Shown piece after piece: positions 32,124-42,859 of a DNA stretch of 64,000 nt (within the stretch, counting starts at the first letter, position 1; the number at the start of each line of letters is the position of its first letter). A program made the position numbers and the translations under genes. The notes beneath the pieces were generated by a model, which saw nothing but the letters and a program-made list of their open reading frames with translations, was not told the DNA's origin and did no database searches. The stretch spans positions 132,501 through 196,500 of the forward strand of contig CAUYUJ010015032.1 of NCBI GenBank assembly GCA_963575745.1, in the 5' to 3' direction. This stretch comes from Prorocentrum cordatum. Lineage: Eukaryota; Sar; Dinophyceae; Prorocentrales; Prorocentraceae.

Positions 32124-32152
32124 CGTCTGTCTGTCTGTCTGTCTGTCTGTCT
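31915..32152 (+). repeat. (GTAT)n/(CTGT)n array at the 5' edge of a LINE remnant
   Basis: ATGT units, a long CTGT run, mixed ATGT/CTGT, then CTGT to 32152. The reverse-transcriptase homology starts within a few bases after it. Confidence 0.95.
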
Positions 32153-32154
32153 GG

Positions 32155-34150
32155 AGGTGAAGCAGGCGAAGGCACAGATCGTGGCTGCAGTTGGGGCCAG
32201 ATCAAGTGGCCATCGGCGTCCCGGACGGCTGCACGCGCATCTTCTGCGCCGCCTCAGCCCAGCTGCGGCTGGATCCGAGCCGCGTGCTCCTTGCCGAAGA
32301 TTGCTCGAGCGCGCACCAGAGCCTCTGTCGGAAGTACGCGCTCGACCAGTACAGCACCCACGCACCCATGCTCTGCCAGCCTTTCGCAGCGTGGTACGGA
32401 CGGCCGACGACGTGTACATGGTACTTGCACGGTGGCCTCCGCGAAGAGATCACGAGTGAGCGTGGCTTCTGGCAGGGCGACCCCCTGGCAAACGCTGGGC
32501 TCGCGGTGGCCATTGTCGAGCCGACCCGTGCCCTCAAGGCCGAAGCGGGGGGCGTGGACCCGAAACTCAGTGTCTACCAAGATGCTGACGACCTCTAGCT
32601 GGTCACCTCCCGCGCCGCGCTCGGGGCGATCTCGCCTACGTTGCGGCGGCTGTGGGCGCCCAGCGGCCTCTCATTCAATGACGCAAAGCAGCAGACCTTC
32701 AGCCCTGACCCAGCCCCATTGCCAGGTCCCTTCCAGCAATGCCGGGTGGCTTACTTGCGCTGCCTTGGACCCGGCCTCTCGACAGACGACCCGACCACAC
32801 CCGCCGCGGCCACCATTGGCGACCTCCCCTCCCAGTACAAGGACCTCGAGTCGGCCAAGCAGAACGTGGCCCATGTGCACGGCCGCCTGCAGACGCTGCG
32901 TGAGCACGGTCTCCCACTCCAGACCGGCCAGAGCCTCTTTCGCACGATGGTCTGTTCGCAGACACAACACATCATAAGTGCGAGGTTTGTGCCTCCAGCC
33001 GTGACGAGCCTGTGGGACGATGCCCTTCGGGATCTGTGGGACAGCCTCATCGGCGTGACGCACGCCGAGCAGGCCTGGCGGCAGGGAGCTTTCCTCCAGC
33101 GGGATGGCGACACCAGCGTCGGGATGATTGGCAAAGTGGCGGCTCCGACGATTCTTGCCGCCCAAAGCTGGGTCCATCCTTTCGTGGTCCGGCATTGCGG
33201 CCTCGATGGGGTCGACCAGTTACTAGCTGTCGACGGCACCTTCGCGCAGGATATTGCCAGCGCGGTGCAATGCGTGCGGGACTTGGCGGGGCCAACGGCC
33301 TCCATCCCTTGGGCTCATGGCGTTCCTCCGGCAGTTCTTTTCCGCCAGAAGCGCCTCACGCAGTTTATGCAGTACGAGTCTGTCAAGCGCTTCAAGGCCT
33401 CGCTCTCCCCTCCGGCGGCCGCTGCCTTCTTGTCGGCCAGCGGACCGGGCGCGGGAGGTTTCCTCTGGCCGCCCAGCAACCCCGACATCGCCATGGACGA
33501 TGTCTCGTTCCGCATCGCCTACTGCCGCCGACTCGGCGGGGGCCTCCGGCCTCGCCAGGCAGACCAACAGTGCTGCCATGTGGGCCAGGCGGGGCAGTGC
33601 ACGCACCAGATTGACGTCGCGGGGCATCACGCCAGGGTCTGCCCAGTGGGTGGCTTCGTCATTAAGCGCCACGACCGGGTGCTGCGCTGGCTGGCCGCCT
33701 GGCTAAACCAGGGACGGACCCAGAGCACGGCACTCTGTGAGCAAATGTCCCGACGAGACGGGCCGGCTCGACATCCTTTTCCACCACTATGCCAAGCTGT
33801 GGTGGGTTGATGTCGAAGTGACGTCGGCCGTCAGCACCGTCGAGCGCGTCAACTGCATCCGAGCCCGGCAGGCCGGCGTCGCAGCGCGGGAAGGGGAGCA
33901 TATGAAGCGGGTCCGCTACAACAACAGGGCCATTCCTTTCGTGCTGGAGGCGAACGGGCGGCCAGGTCAGAGCGGTCAGGCCTTCATCGGCCGCTTCGCG
34001 GTGGACGCCGCCTCGGGGTTCAGCAGGTCCGCCGCGGCCGCGTGGCGCCACTTGTCTTCCGTCCTTCAGGCTGGCAATGCGCAGCTGGAGCTGTCGGCGT
34101 ATAGGGCGGCCGCGCTGGAGCAGCAACTCTGCGAACTGTTCATGCCGTGA
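32155..34150 (+). pseudogene. Non-LTR retrotransposon ORF2 remnant (RT + CCHC + endonuclease-like)
   Basis: In one frame from ~32188 the RT palm boxes are readable: VLLAEDCSSAHQSL (box A Asp), GFWQGDPL (box B) and VYQDADDL (box C, with its Asp pair). A TAG then interrupts the frame (32596-32598) and it resumes LVTSRAALGAI...SGLSFNDAKQ. The C-terminal part (to ~33740) has CCHVGQAGQC...HHARVC and VIKRHDRVLRWL. After a frameshift at ~33730-33760 comes GRLDILFHHYAKLWWVDVEV and PFVLEANGRPG. A CCHC knuckle followed by an RHD and an LD...DVEV segment is the layout of LINEs with a restriction-like endonuclease. The N-terminal region is missing; the element starts at a CTGT microsatellite. At least one stop and one frameshift make it non-functional. 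Confidence 0.82.
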
Positions 34151-34430
34151 GCTCCCCTCCCACCCTCCCCTCCCACCGTGAGCGACCCCCGTCCGACCAA
34201 AGCTTTTTTCCGGCCGTAAGACTTCTTTCGGCCGGAAAAACCCTAGAAAGATGCGTCTCACTCCGAGCCCGTTTTCGAGGAGGCGGAGGAGGATCCGTGG
34301 GCGGCCGAGTCGAGTTTCATCCCGGCCCTTACGGTCCCTCCCCTCACGAATGTCGGCTCCCATGCCCGTGGTAGGCAGCTCGGCCAGAGATTTTGTCGAG
34401 GCGCTCAGCGCCCTGTTTTAAATAGTAAAG
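34151..34430 (+). other. Likely LINE 3' region with a 12-bp hairpin
   Basis: TTTTTCCGGCCG (34205-34216) pairs perfectly with CGGCCGGAAAAA (34229-34240) across a 12-nt loop, 55 nt after the ORF2 stop. Such hairpins can mark LINE 3' ends; that role is inferred. No poly(A) tail follows. Confidence 0.5.
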
Positions 34431-34827
34431 AAAAGGGTGCGGGCGCGAGTGCGCGCTCTCGCTTCGGTGCCGTGGCATTTTGTCGCTATGAGAGTCGTCG
34501 CGTCGTGTTTTTGCACACGCAGGGCGCATCGGCCATAAATGCCGCTTCATCCAAGAGGTGGCATTTTTCAATATTGCTTTCTGGGCACGCTCCGGCGGCC
34601 GATTTTTCGGGGTCGCCGCCGTCTTCTTCTTCCTCTTCTTCCTCTCCCCCTCGTCCTCTCCGTCCCCTCCTTCTCCCCCTCCCTCCCCTTACGTGCCAGG
34701 CGCGTGCAAACCTGCATGGCCGACACGCGCAGTTTCTTGAAGTCCCCGCGATCGCACCGGTGCAATCCGGCCCCGGCCCCAGGTACAGCTGGGCCGTTTC
34801 ATTGCTTGCGCTGGCTTGGACTCTGCG
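34431..34827. other. No gene recognised; pyrimidine-rich stretch
   Basis: TTC/TCC-rich at 34620-34690; otherwise unique sequence. Confidence 0.4.
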
Positions 34828-34878
<51 letters not shown>

Positions 34879-34935
34879 ATGTATGTATGTATGCATGTAT
34901 GTGTATATGTGTAGATGTGTGTATGTATGTATGTA

Positions 34936-34994
<59 letters not shown>

Positions 34995-35032
34995 ATGTAT
35001 GTATGTATGTATGTATGTATGTATGTTTGTAC

Positions 35033-35070
<38 letters not shown>

Positions 35071-35395
35071 ATGTATGCATGCATGTATGTATGTATGTAT
35101 GTATGTATGTACGTACGTACGTACGTACGTACGTACGTACGTACGTACGTACGTACGTACGTACGTATGTATGTATGTATGTATGTATGTATGTATGTAT
35201 GTATGTATGTATGTATGTATGTATGTATGAGCGTGTGTATGTATGAGCGTATGTATGCATGTGTATGCATACATACATGCATGCATGTATGGCTATATGT
35301 TTGTTTGTATGTGTGTATGTAGGTATGTGTGTAGGTATGCGTGCATGAATGTACGCATGCATGTATGTATGCAAGCATGCGTGCATGCTGCTCCA
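34828..35395 (+). repeat. CTGT, ATGT and ACGT tetranucleotide arrays
   Basis: (CTGT)n and (ATGT)n alternate in blocks, then (GTAC)n at about 35106-35167, which is self-complementary, then (ATGT)n and drifted ATGC units to 35390. Confidence 0.95.
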
Positions 35396-36089
35396 CGGCA
35401 AGAAGGCAGAGGAGAAGGAGAAATCCGCTGCCCCTCAAGAGGGTTATACCAATGCGCACCCCGATTGAAACCGAATGCAAGAGCCAACTCCGCACAAACG
35501 GAACCAACACAGCGTGGGAACATCTGTCCGGCGAACGTGGCCGAAACTCTGGCCACCGATTCGGAGGAAAGGGGGGGAAGAGGAGGCGGAAGAAGTAGAG
35601 ACAGAGCGTGTGTCACGAAATCCGGCCCCTGAAAGCAAACACCCGCTGTCCTGGCCGCGTGGCCGATCGAGGACCGCTGGCACAAGCGGGGGCACCGAGG
35701 AATCGGGGCACTGGCAAAATGCATAGTTAAAAAACTATATGGGCACAAGCTCCGTGAAAGACCACGTCAACTTAAACCCCCACCAGGCAAGATCCGAAAT
35801 GCCCCTGAAACGTATCAGTTCAAGGCTGGCTGGCCTGAGGCCCGAAAACGCGACCAGCGGCGGTGCGCAGAAACTAAAGCTAAATGGTATCACCGAGGAG
35901 CTGACCAGGCCCACGAGTACCACGACCACGGAAGCCGCATGCGGAAGGAGAAGGGAAGGGAGGAGGAGGGCGGAGGAATTGCCGAGCACGCAATCAATCG
36001 GCCACGCGGCCGGGACAGAGCCGACTGCCCCTCCGAACATCGCATTTCCGGACGCGAGGAGCCACAAACCCAAGAAGGCAGGGGACCGC
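35396..36089. other. No gene recognised
   Basis: Mixed sequence with short frames on both strands; no domain or repeat match inside the window. Confidence 0.4.
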
Positions 36090-36093
36090 CCCC

Positions 36094-36191
<98 letters not shown>

Positions 36192-36204
36192 ACGACGACG
36201 ACGA

Positions 36205-36236
<32 letters not shown>

Positions 36237-36245
36237 ACGACGAGA
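36090..36245 (+). repeat. (GAC)n with (GGC)n interruptions
   Basis: About 50 triplets. On the plus strand GACGAC encodes poly-Asp, poly-Arg or poly-Thr; no real ORF is attached. Confidence 0.95.
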
Positions 36246-36577
36246 GAGAAGCGGCCCCCTCCCCCCCAAGGCGTGGGGCCCCTGGGGGAGGCGGTGGGCG
36301 GACAAACCGTGCCCCGCCGTGAATGCAGACTTCAAGAAAGGCTATGTGTGGCAATCTATCTAAACGGTCGCCAGCCGCGGCGGCTGACCGACCGGAGAGG
36401 AAGGAGGGGGACAAGAGAAGAGAGGAAGAACGCTAGGAGCCCATGCGGGGCCTTTTGAATACAGAACGGAGCAAACTTTGATACGGGGGGTGTCCCAGGA
36501 CGGCCCCGCGGACAAAACCGCGGAAGGTTTCAGGACCATCGCCCCAGGGGAGGCCATGACGACTGCCATTCTGCAAT

Positions 36578-37815
36578 TTATACAACGCGTAAGCGCCAAG
36601 GGCCCGGAGGGCTGCCGCCGACGCAACGGCACCGCCCGTCTGTAGGTGGGGTGGAAGGGAGGAGGGGTAGGGGGGGGGACGCCTCCGGCGGGGGGCGGGA
36701 GAGGCCCAGATGCTTCTTGCACAAATTGTGAAAGCACTCGCAGAAAGCATAATGTTCAATGCTGTCCTCGCCTCTGGTGCAGCCTACAATCCACCTCGCG
36801 GAACCTTGAAATCGCCAGGCCGTGCACCAGCCGTTCCAGGCCGTGCGCAGCTGGCACGCCTGGACACGAGGAGGGAGGAGAGGGGCAGACAGAGAGAGGG
36901 AGTGGACCCAGGCCCGCGGACGGTGACCTGGGAGCGTGGGCGAACGCCACCGATCTAGCTTTGTGCGTACGTGCACCGCCGCGGAGTTGCGCGCAGCGGC
37001 CTTAAAAACCTGCGTCGCGCGAGCCTGCCAGCCCTTCTTTTCCTGTGCATCGGGGCACGCTGGGTCGAGGAGGGAGGGGGAGGCACGCTGCGTGGCCTCA
37101 GCCCGCGACAAAGCCTCAGTGGCGGCCTCCAGGTGGAAGATGACGCAATCCTAGTCCTGGATGAGCGCCCCGCGCTCCGCCGCGCGGGCGCGGTTGCCGG
37201 GCAGCAGCGAGATTCTTCGAAGGGTCCTCGCACGTTGGCGGATTTTCAACCCGCCGTGGGCCGAGTTCTCGAAGCGCGCCACGGGCGCCCGAGCCGCCGC
37301 CGCAGCGCTCGGCTGGTCAGGGAAATCCCTCGGGAAGCGCAGCGAAGTCAAATCCTTCAAGGCCTCCACTGTGACCCAGTTCGCCGGGCCGCGGAAAAGT
37401 GTGGCGCAAGCCCGCTCTCTTTCTGCAGCAAAGGACGGCGGCAGCGGCAGGAGCTGCGCCACGAAGAGCAGCACGGAGGCAACGTAGACCTGGTACGCCA
37501 TCATCGTCTGGAACATGCCGGCGCCCACGCCACCCCAGTAACGCGCTCGAGCCTGGTACTTCCGGAAAGGAGACGTCCAGGAATGGGCGGCCCTCCCTGG
37601 GCCCAGCCACATCCCGAAGTATTTGGCCTTGTCGTCGATAGGGATGGCGCCCCAGAGCGGGGCTGCCCCCGTCACCGGCGCTCGAAGCTCGTCGCGGTCG
37701 AACCGGAAGAGCGGTACGAAGACTGTCTTGTGGATGTTCAGCTTGAGCCCAGAGGGCCTCCCATACTCCTCGATGACGTCCTGGTAAGTCGCGATGTGCT
37801 GCATCATCTGGGGAT
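36578..37815 (-). pseudogene. Reverse-transcriptase (LINE) remnant, truncated
   Basis: Reading from 37815 downward, the frame gives QDVIEEYGRPSGLKLNIHKT (after the catalytic palm), KYFGMWLGPG, WTSPFRKYQARARYWGG, VYVASVLLFVAQLLPLP, and RGPANWVTVEALKDLTSL. A TAG at 37152-37150 follows ALIQD and the same frame continues DCVIFHLEAATEALSRAEA, ending near a Cys/His stretch CTRGEDSIEHYAFCECF. This is the RT-thumb-to-zinc-knuckle part of a dinoflagellate-type LINE. The catalytic DD box is missing: the homology stops at an ATGC/ATGT microsatellite (37818 onward). Confidence 0.75.
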
Positions 37816-37817
37816 CC

Positions 37818-37902
37818 ACCAAAGCATGCATGCATGTATGTATGTGCGTGTTGGTATGTGTGTGTTTATGTCTGCAAACATGTTTGTACGGGTGTTCGCG
37901 TG

Positions 37903-37945
<43 letters not shown>

Positions 37946-37953
37946 GGGTGTTC

Positions 37954-37995
<42 letters not shown>
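37818..37995. repeat. ATGT/ATGC and (TA)n arrays
   Basis: ATGT units at 37822-37880; two long (TA)n runs at 37903-37943 and 37958-37992, separated by CACGGGTGTTCGTGTG. Confidence 0.95.
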
Positions 37996-38634
37996 GTGTG
38001 CGTCTTCATACAGAATCGTTAGTCTGGGCGAATGCTTGGCATGGCGCATCTCGCCCGATGGAGCCTCTAAAGATTGATGTTGAGTTGGCAGGGCCCCGCA
38101 GCACTTTCAGTAAGACCCGCGCGAGCCCGATTTGCGATTTGCTCCCGAGAGGGAGTGCATAAAACTGTGCTAATTGCGCTCTGTTCGCTGCCTGGCGATT
38201 GTCAGGGTCCGCGCTCGCCCTGGTGAGCGAAGGGGGAAACACAGCAATGCCATGCGTTGGGGTGGGAACAAGCGGCGACTTTGAAGGTGCCAGGGAAACG
38301 TACTAGCCGAGGACACCACAAAGACGAGACGAGACTCCCCTGTTATCAAATCCCGTGTCGCTCGCTACCTGGCAGAATCTCGGCGGGGTTGGGTGTATTG
38401 ATCTTCCACCGGGTCTGGAGGCACAGCCCGAGACAAGGGTTGGCAATAGCACGACGAGAGACAATACTCTCGAGCGAAGGTGATGGGCTTGTTCCCCACA
38501 TGTTTCGTGGGGTTCTGGTTTTCTTCCCTGCCGCGCCACACCCGCGTTTCCTCACACCTCCCCTCCTCTCTGTTTCTTCCTCCCCTCACTCACACACACA
38601 CGCACACTTCACTCTTCCCCCCCTCGTCACAGCA
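37996..38634. other. No gene recognised
   Basis: Unique sequence. A small (CA)n at about 38592-38605 lies near the satellite. Confidence 0.4.
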
Positions 38635-38757
38635 CTGCTCAGCTCAGCTCAACTCACCTCAGCACAGCACGGCACAGCTCAGCTCAGCACAGCTCGGCTC
38701 AGCTCAGCACGGCTCAGCACAGCCCAGCACGGCTCAGCTCAGCACAGCACGGCTCGT
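38635..38757 (+). repeat. CTCAGCTCAGCACAGCACGG short-unit repeat
   Basis: Five-base words CTCAG, CACAG and CACGG in irregular order run directly into the 90-bp satellite, whose first unit starts with the same GGCTCGTGGCA edge. Confidence 0.85.
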
Positions 38758-41170
38758 GGCATTTTCTCGACACCACAGGGGGTGCGCAGGGGTTGGTCTC
38801 TCAGCTCGGCCGCTATCCACGACACTGGCGCAAAGCCTAGCAGGCGTGGCACTCTCTCGACACCAAAGGGGCTGCGCAGGGGGTGGTCTCTCAGCTCGGC
38901 CGCTATCCACGACACTGGCGCAAAGCCTAGCAGGCGTGGCACTTTCTCGACACCACAGGGGCTGCGCAGGGGGTGGTCTCCCACCGCGGTCCCTATCCAC
39001 GACACTGGCGCAAAGCCTAGCAGGCGTGGCACTCTCTCGACACCAAAGGGGGTGCACACGGGGTGGTCTCTCAGCTCGGCCGCTATCCACGACACGGGCG
39101 CAAAAGGCTAGCAGGCGTGGAACTTTCTCGGCACCACAGGGGGTGCGCAGGGGGTGGTCTCTCACCACGGTCCCTATCCACGACACTGGCGCAAAACCTA
39201 ACAGGCGTGCCACTTTCTCGACACCACAGAGGGTGCGCAGGGGGTGGTCTCTCAGCTCGGCCGCTATCCACGACACTGGCGCAAAGCCTAGCAGGCGTGG
39301 CACTTTCTCGACACCACAGGGGGTGGGCAGGGGGTGGTCTCTCAGCTCGGCCGCTATCCACGACACTGGCGCAAAGCCTAGCAGACGTGGCACTTTCTCG
39401 ACACCACAGGGGGTGCGCAGGGGGTGGTCTCTCAGCTCGGCCGCTATCCACGACACTGGCGCAAAGCCTAGCAGGCGTGGCACTTTCTCGACACCACAGG
39501 GGGTGCGCAGGGGGTGGTCTCTCAGCTCGGCCGCTATCCACGACACTGGCGCAAAGCCTAGCAGGCGTGGCACTTTCTCGACACCACAGGGGGTGCGCAG
39601 GGGGTGGTCTCTCAGCTCGGTCGCTATCTACGAGACTGTCGCAAAGCCTAGTAGGCGTGCCACTTTCTCGACACCACAGGGGTGCGCAGGGGGTGGTCTC
39701 TCAGTTCGGCCGCTATCCACGACACTGCCGCAAAGCCTAGCAGGCGTGGCACTTTCTGAACACCAAAGGGGGTGGGCAGGGGGTGGTCTCTCAGCTCGGC
39801 CGTTATCCACGACACTGGCGCAAAAAAAGGCTAGCAGGCGTGGCACTTTCTCGACACCACAGGGGGTGCGCAGGGGTGGTCTCTCAGCTCGGCCGCTATC
39901 CACGACACTGGCGCAAAGGCTAGCAGGCGTGGCACTTTCTCGACACCACAGGGGGTGCGCAGGGGGTGGTCTCTCAGCTCGGCCGCTATCCACGACACTG
40001 GCGCGCTAGCAGGCGTGGTCGACAGGCACCAGACACGACAGGCGACACCACAGCTCGTCTCTCAACTCGGCCGCTATCCACGACACTGGCGCAAAAGGCT
40101 AGCAGGCGTGGCACTTTCTCGACACCACAGGGGGTGCGGAGGGGTGGTCTCTCAGCTCGGCCGCTATCCACGACACTGGCGCAAAACCTAGCAGGCGTGG
40201 CACTTTCTCGACACCACAGGGGGTGCGCAGGGGGTGGTCTCTCAGCTCGGTCGCTATCCACGACACTGGCGCAAAGCCTAGCAGGCGTGGCACTTTCTCG
40301 ACACCACAGGGGGTGCGCAGGGGGTGGTCTCTCAGTTCGGCCGCTATCCACGACACTGGCGCAAAGCCTAGCAGGCGTGGCACTTTCTCGACACCAAAGG
40401 GGGTGGGCAGGGGGTGGTCTCTCAGCTCGGCCGCTATCCACGACACTGGCGCAAAGCCTAGCAGGCGTGGCACTTTCTCGACACCACAGGGGGTGCGCAG
40501 GGGGTGGTCTCTCAGCTCGGCCGCTATCCACGACACTGGCGCAAAGGCTAGCAGGCGTGGCACGTTGTCGACACCACAGGGGGTGCGCACGGGGTGGTCT
40601 CTCAGATCGGCCGTTATCCACGACACTGGCGCAAAACCTAGCAGGCGTGGCACTTTCTCGACACCACACGGGGTGCGCAGGGGGTGGTCTCTCAGCTCGG
40701 CCGCTATCTATGACACTGGCGCAAACCTAGCAAGCGTGGCACTTTCTCGACACCGCAGAGGGTGCGCAGGGGGTGGTCTCTCAGCTCGGTCGCTATCCAC
40801 GACACTGCCGCAAAGCCTAGCAGGCGTGGCACTTTCTCGACACCACAGGGGGTGCGCAGGGGGTGGTCTCTCAGCTCGGCCGCTATCCACGACACTGTCG
40901 CAAAACCTAGCAGGCGTGGCACTTTCGCGACACCACAGGGGGTGCGCAGGGGGTGGTCTCTCAGCTCGGCCGCCATCCACGACACTGGCGCAAAGCCTGG
41001 CAGGCGTGGCACTTTCTCGACACCAAAGGTGGTGGGCAGGGGGTGGTCTCTCAGCTCGGCCGCTATCCACGACACTGGCGCAAAGCCTAGCAGGCGTGGC
41101 ACTTTCTCGACACCACAGGGGGTCTCTGAGCGCGGCCGCCACACGTCGCAAAGCTTAGCAGACGTGGCAC
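38758..41170 (+). repeat. 90-bp satellite, about 26 copies, with higher-order structure
   Basis: The consensus is CACTTTCTCGACACCACAGG, GGGTGCGCAGGGGGTGGTCT, CTCAGCTCGGCCGCTATCCA, CGACACTGGCGCAAAGCCTA, GCAGGCGTGG. Most copies are exactly 90 bp, so two frames per strand stay open as 30-residue repeats (for example RRGTFSTPQGVRRGWSLSS). A few units are 88-93 bp, and one near 40002-40075 is scrambled. Variant units (CACCAAAGG...GGGCAGG; CAGTTCGG; GGTCGCTATC) recur about 630 bp, i.e. seven units, apart. I take it as a satellite, not a gene: the frame changes at indels and the open frames follow from unit length alone. Confidence 0.95.
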
Positions 41171-41437
41171 TCTCCCGGGACTATAGGGCCAGCGGAGAGG
41201 GTGATCTCTTGGTGCAGTGATTATCCACCGCGTTGCGCGTGAGAGCTTGCGTCTTACCCTGATCCGTAGACATCGCGGCTCAAGCCGGCGCGGCACGACT
41301 GCGCATTTACGCAAGTTGTCTGTGCTCCAACTTGCGGGCAACAACCGCCCGGCCTACGCGCGGCAGCAATGCCGCCCAAAATTTGGCGTTGGATGACCCA
41401 TAGGGAACATTCGCGACGAGGGCTCAGAACGCAGGAT

Positions 41438-41439
<2 letters not shown>

Positions 41440-41485
<46 letters not shown>
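41440..41485. repeat. (TA)n array
   Basis: About 40 bp of ATATAT. Confidence 0.95.
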
Positions 41486-41488
<3 letters not shown>

Positions 41489-41540
41489 CAGCAAACACAT
41501 AATATTGAAATTAAGTATGTGGGGTTCCTCGGTAGCGTAA

Positions 41541-41702
41541 TTTTCCACCATCACCACCATAAGTTGGAGAGGGAAGGAGGTGGAGGATGAGGAGGGGGAG
41601 ATGGAGGAGGAGGAGGAGGAGGAGGAGGAGGAGGAGGAGGAGGAGGAGGAGGAGGAGGAGGACCCCCTCCCCCTCCTACTTATGGTGGAGGTGTTGGAAA
41701 AA
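41541..41702. mobile_element. Inverted-repeat element F with a (GGA)n centre
   Basis: The left end TTTTCCACCA, CACCACCATAAGTTGGAGAG is mirrored by CCCCTCCTACTTATGGTGG, AGGTGTTGGAAAA. The centre is (GGA)n at 41600-41660. End-like CCTACCTATGGTAGTGGTGG words at 24800 and 24890 suggest another degraded copy. Confidence 0.6.
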
Positions 41703-41816
41703 AAGCCCACCAGAAGGGTTACCTGAGCCTAGCCTTCCCGGGGTTCCACCTGGGACACCTCCCCGCTGATTGGGGACGCGAACGGCCTTGGCCTAGGTGG
41801 CGACATCCGAATCTTA

Positions 41817-41976
41817 CCGTCAGGTCGGGCATGTCCTCCACAGACTGATTTTGGACAAAGAAAAATGATAGTCAAAAATCGCCCCAAATAGTCAGAAATT
41901 GTCAAAGAATCGTCCCCAGACTATTGTTTTCCTATTTGGGAATATCCCTCCTGCAGAAGGACAGGCCCGACTTAAC
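41817..41976. mobile_element. Inverted-repeat element family C, copy 2
   Basis: The left end CAGGTCGGGCATGTCCTCC is mirrored by AGAAGGACAGGCCCGACTTAA. The interior is AT-rich, with AGTCAAAAATCGCCCCAAAT then AGTCAGAAATTGTCAAAGAA. The flanks TTACC and CTACC are a possible imperfect duplication. Related to 26563-26697. Confidence 0.6.
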
Positions 41977-42137
41977 CCTACCCCCCAAGAGCCATCGATT
42001 CTCCTGAATCGATGGGAGGGGCGGGTAGGGCTCGCATGTCGCCACGTGTTCGACAAATTTTCGAACTCTACCGCCGGCGCCCATCGAGCTGCCTGAATCA
42101 TTGATCGGCGAGGGCAGGTCGGGGGGCGCGCAAACAA

Positions 42138-42278
42138 GGATTAGCGATCCATGGATTTGGCGCGCGGTCGCCAAATCCACGATCGGGGCAGGCGACCTCC
42201 CCAAAATGCGGCCGGTGCCGCCTCCTTCGGCGGGGGAAATCCGCGATTTCCCATGGAAACGGGAGCCGTCGCTAATCC
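42138..42278. mobile_element. Small inverted-repeat element candidate
   Basis: GGATTAGCGA (42138-42147) is inverted at 42269-42278 (TCGCTAATCC). Just inside is a perfect hairpin GGATTTGGCG/CGCCAAATCC (42153-42178). It may simply be a nested palindrome; GGGATTAGCGACG occurs again near 42627. Confidence 0.35.
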
Positions 42279-42477
42279 ACGCCCCCTTGATCCATGTCTG
42301 CGATCGCCTGAGAAGGGTTCGGCGTTCGCCGCCGACTGCCGCCACTCCCCCTCGAAGCACTTGCCACTGCTAGCCCCCAAACCACCGAGCAGAACCGTGA
42401 GCACCGGGCGGGCCCTGCCAGACGCCGGCGCTCCATCGCCAGTTGCTCCAAACACCCCAGCGCGGGGGGCAGATCTG

Positions 42478-42540
42478 TTCGTTGTTTGCGGCCTGTGGGG
42501 GCCCTTGCTGGGTCCCGGGACCGTCCAAGAACGACTCAGT
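42478..42540 (+). repeat. Dispersed repeat R5, copy 2
   Basis: Plus-strand version of the block; encodes LFVVCGLWGPLLGPGTVQE. Confidence 0.45.
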
Positions 42541-42859
42541 CCCTGGAGCTGATCGAGATCTCTGGGGAGCTGCGCATTGCAAACATCAATGACTCGGATC
42601 TCTGGGAAGCTTGCTGCACGACCTGGGATTAGCGACGCTGCCACACCGTCGCCCTTGCGCAGCTTCGCATCATGCGGCACGCATGACACGTTTTGATTTT
42701 TGTTCCTAACCCTCCGGCGGTTGGGTTCTCGTTTTGACTAGAACATTGCGGTCTCCACTCCCGCCTCCCGCTGCCTTCCACCCCCCTTCCTCCCTCCAGC
42801 CTCCTCTTCGTTCTCCCCCGCCCCCTCCTCATCACTCCTGCCTCCTATCTCCTGTTGTT

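Noticed and set aside
34472-35510. Cys/Val/Ser/Thr-repeat ORFs over CTGT and ATGT arrays
   Set aside because: Tetranucleotide repeats give 4-residue periodic frames with no stops; not genes.
38480-40009. A 509-codon plus-strand ORF (and open minus frames) over the 90-bp satellite
   Set aside because: The open frames follow from a unit length divisible by three with no stop in two frames per strand; the product is a bare 30-residue repeat that changes frame at indels.
38758-41170. CRISPR-like regular repeats
   Set aside because: Units are contiguous with no spacers, and the context is eukaryotic; this is a satellite.
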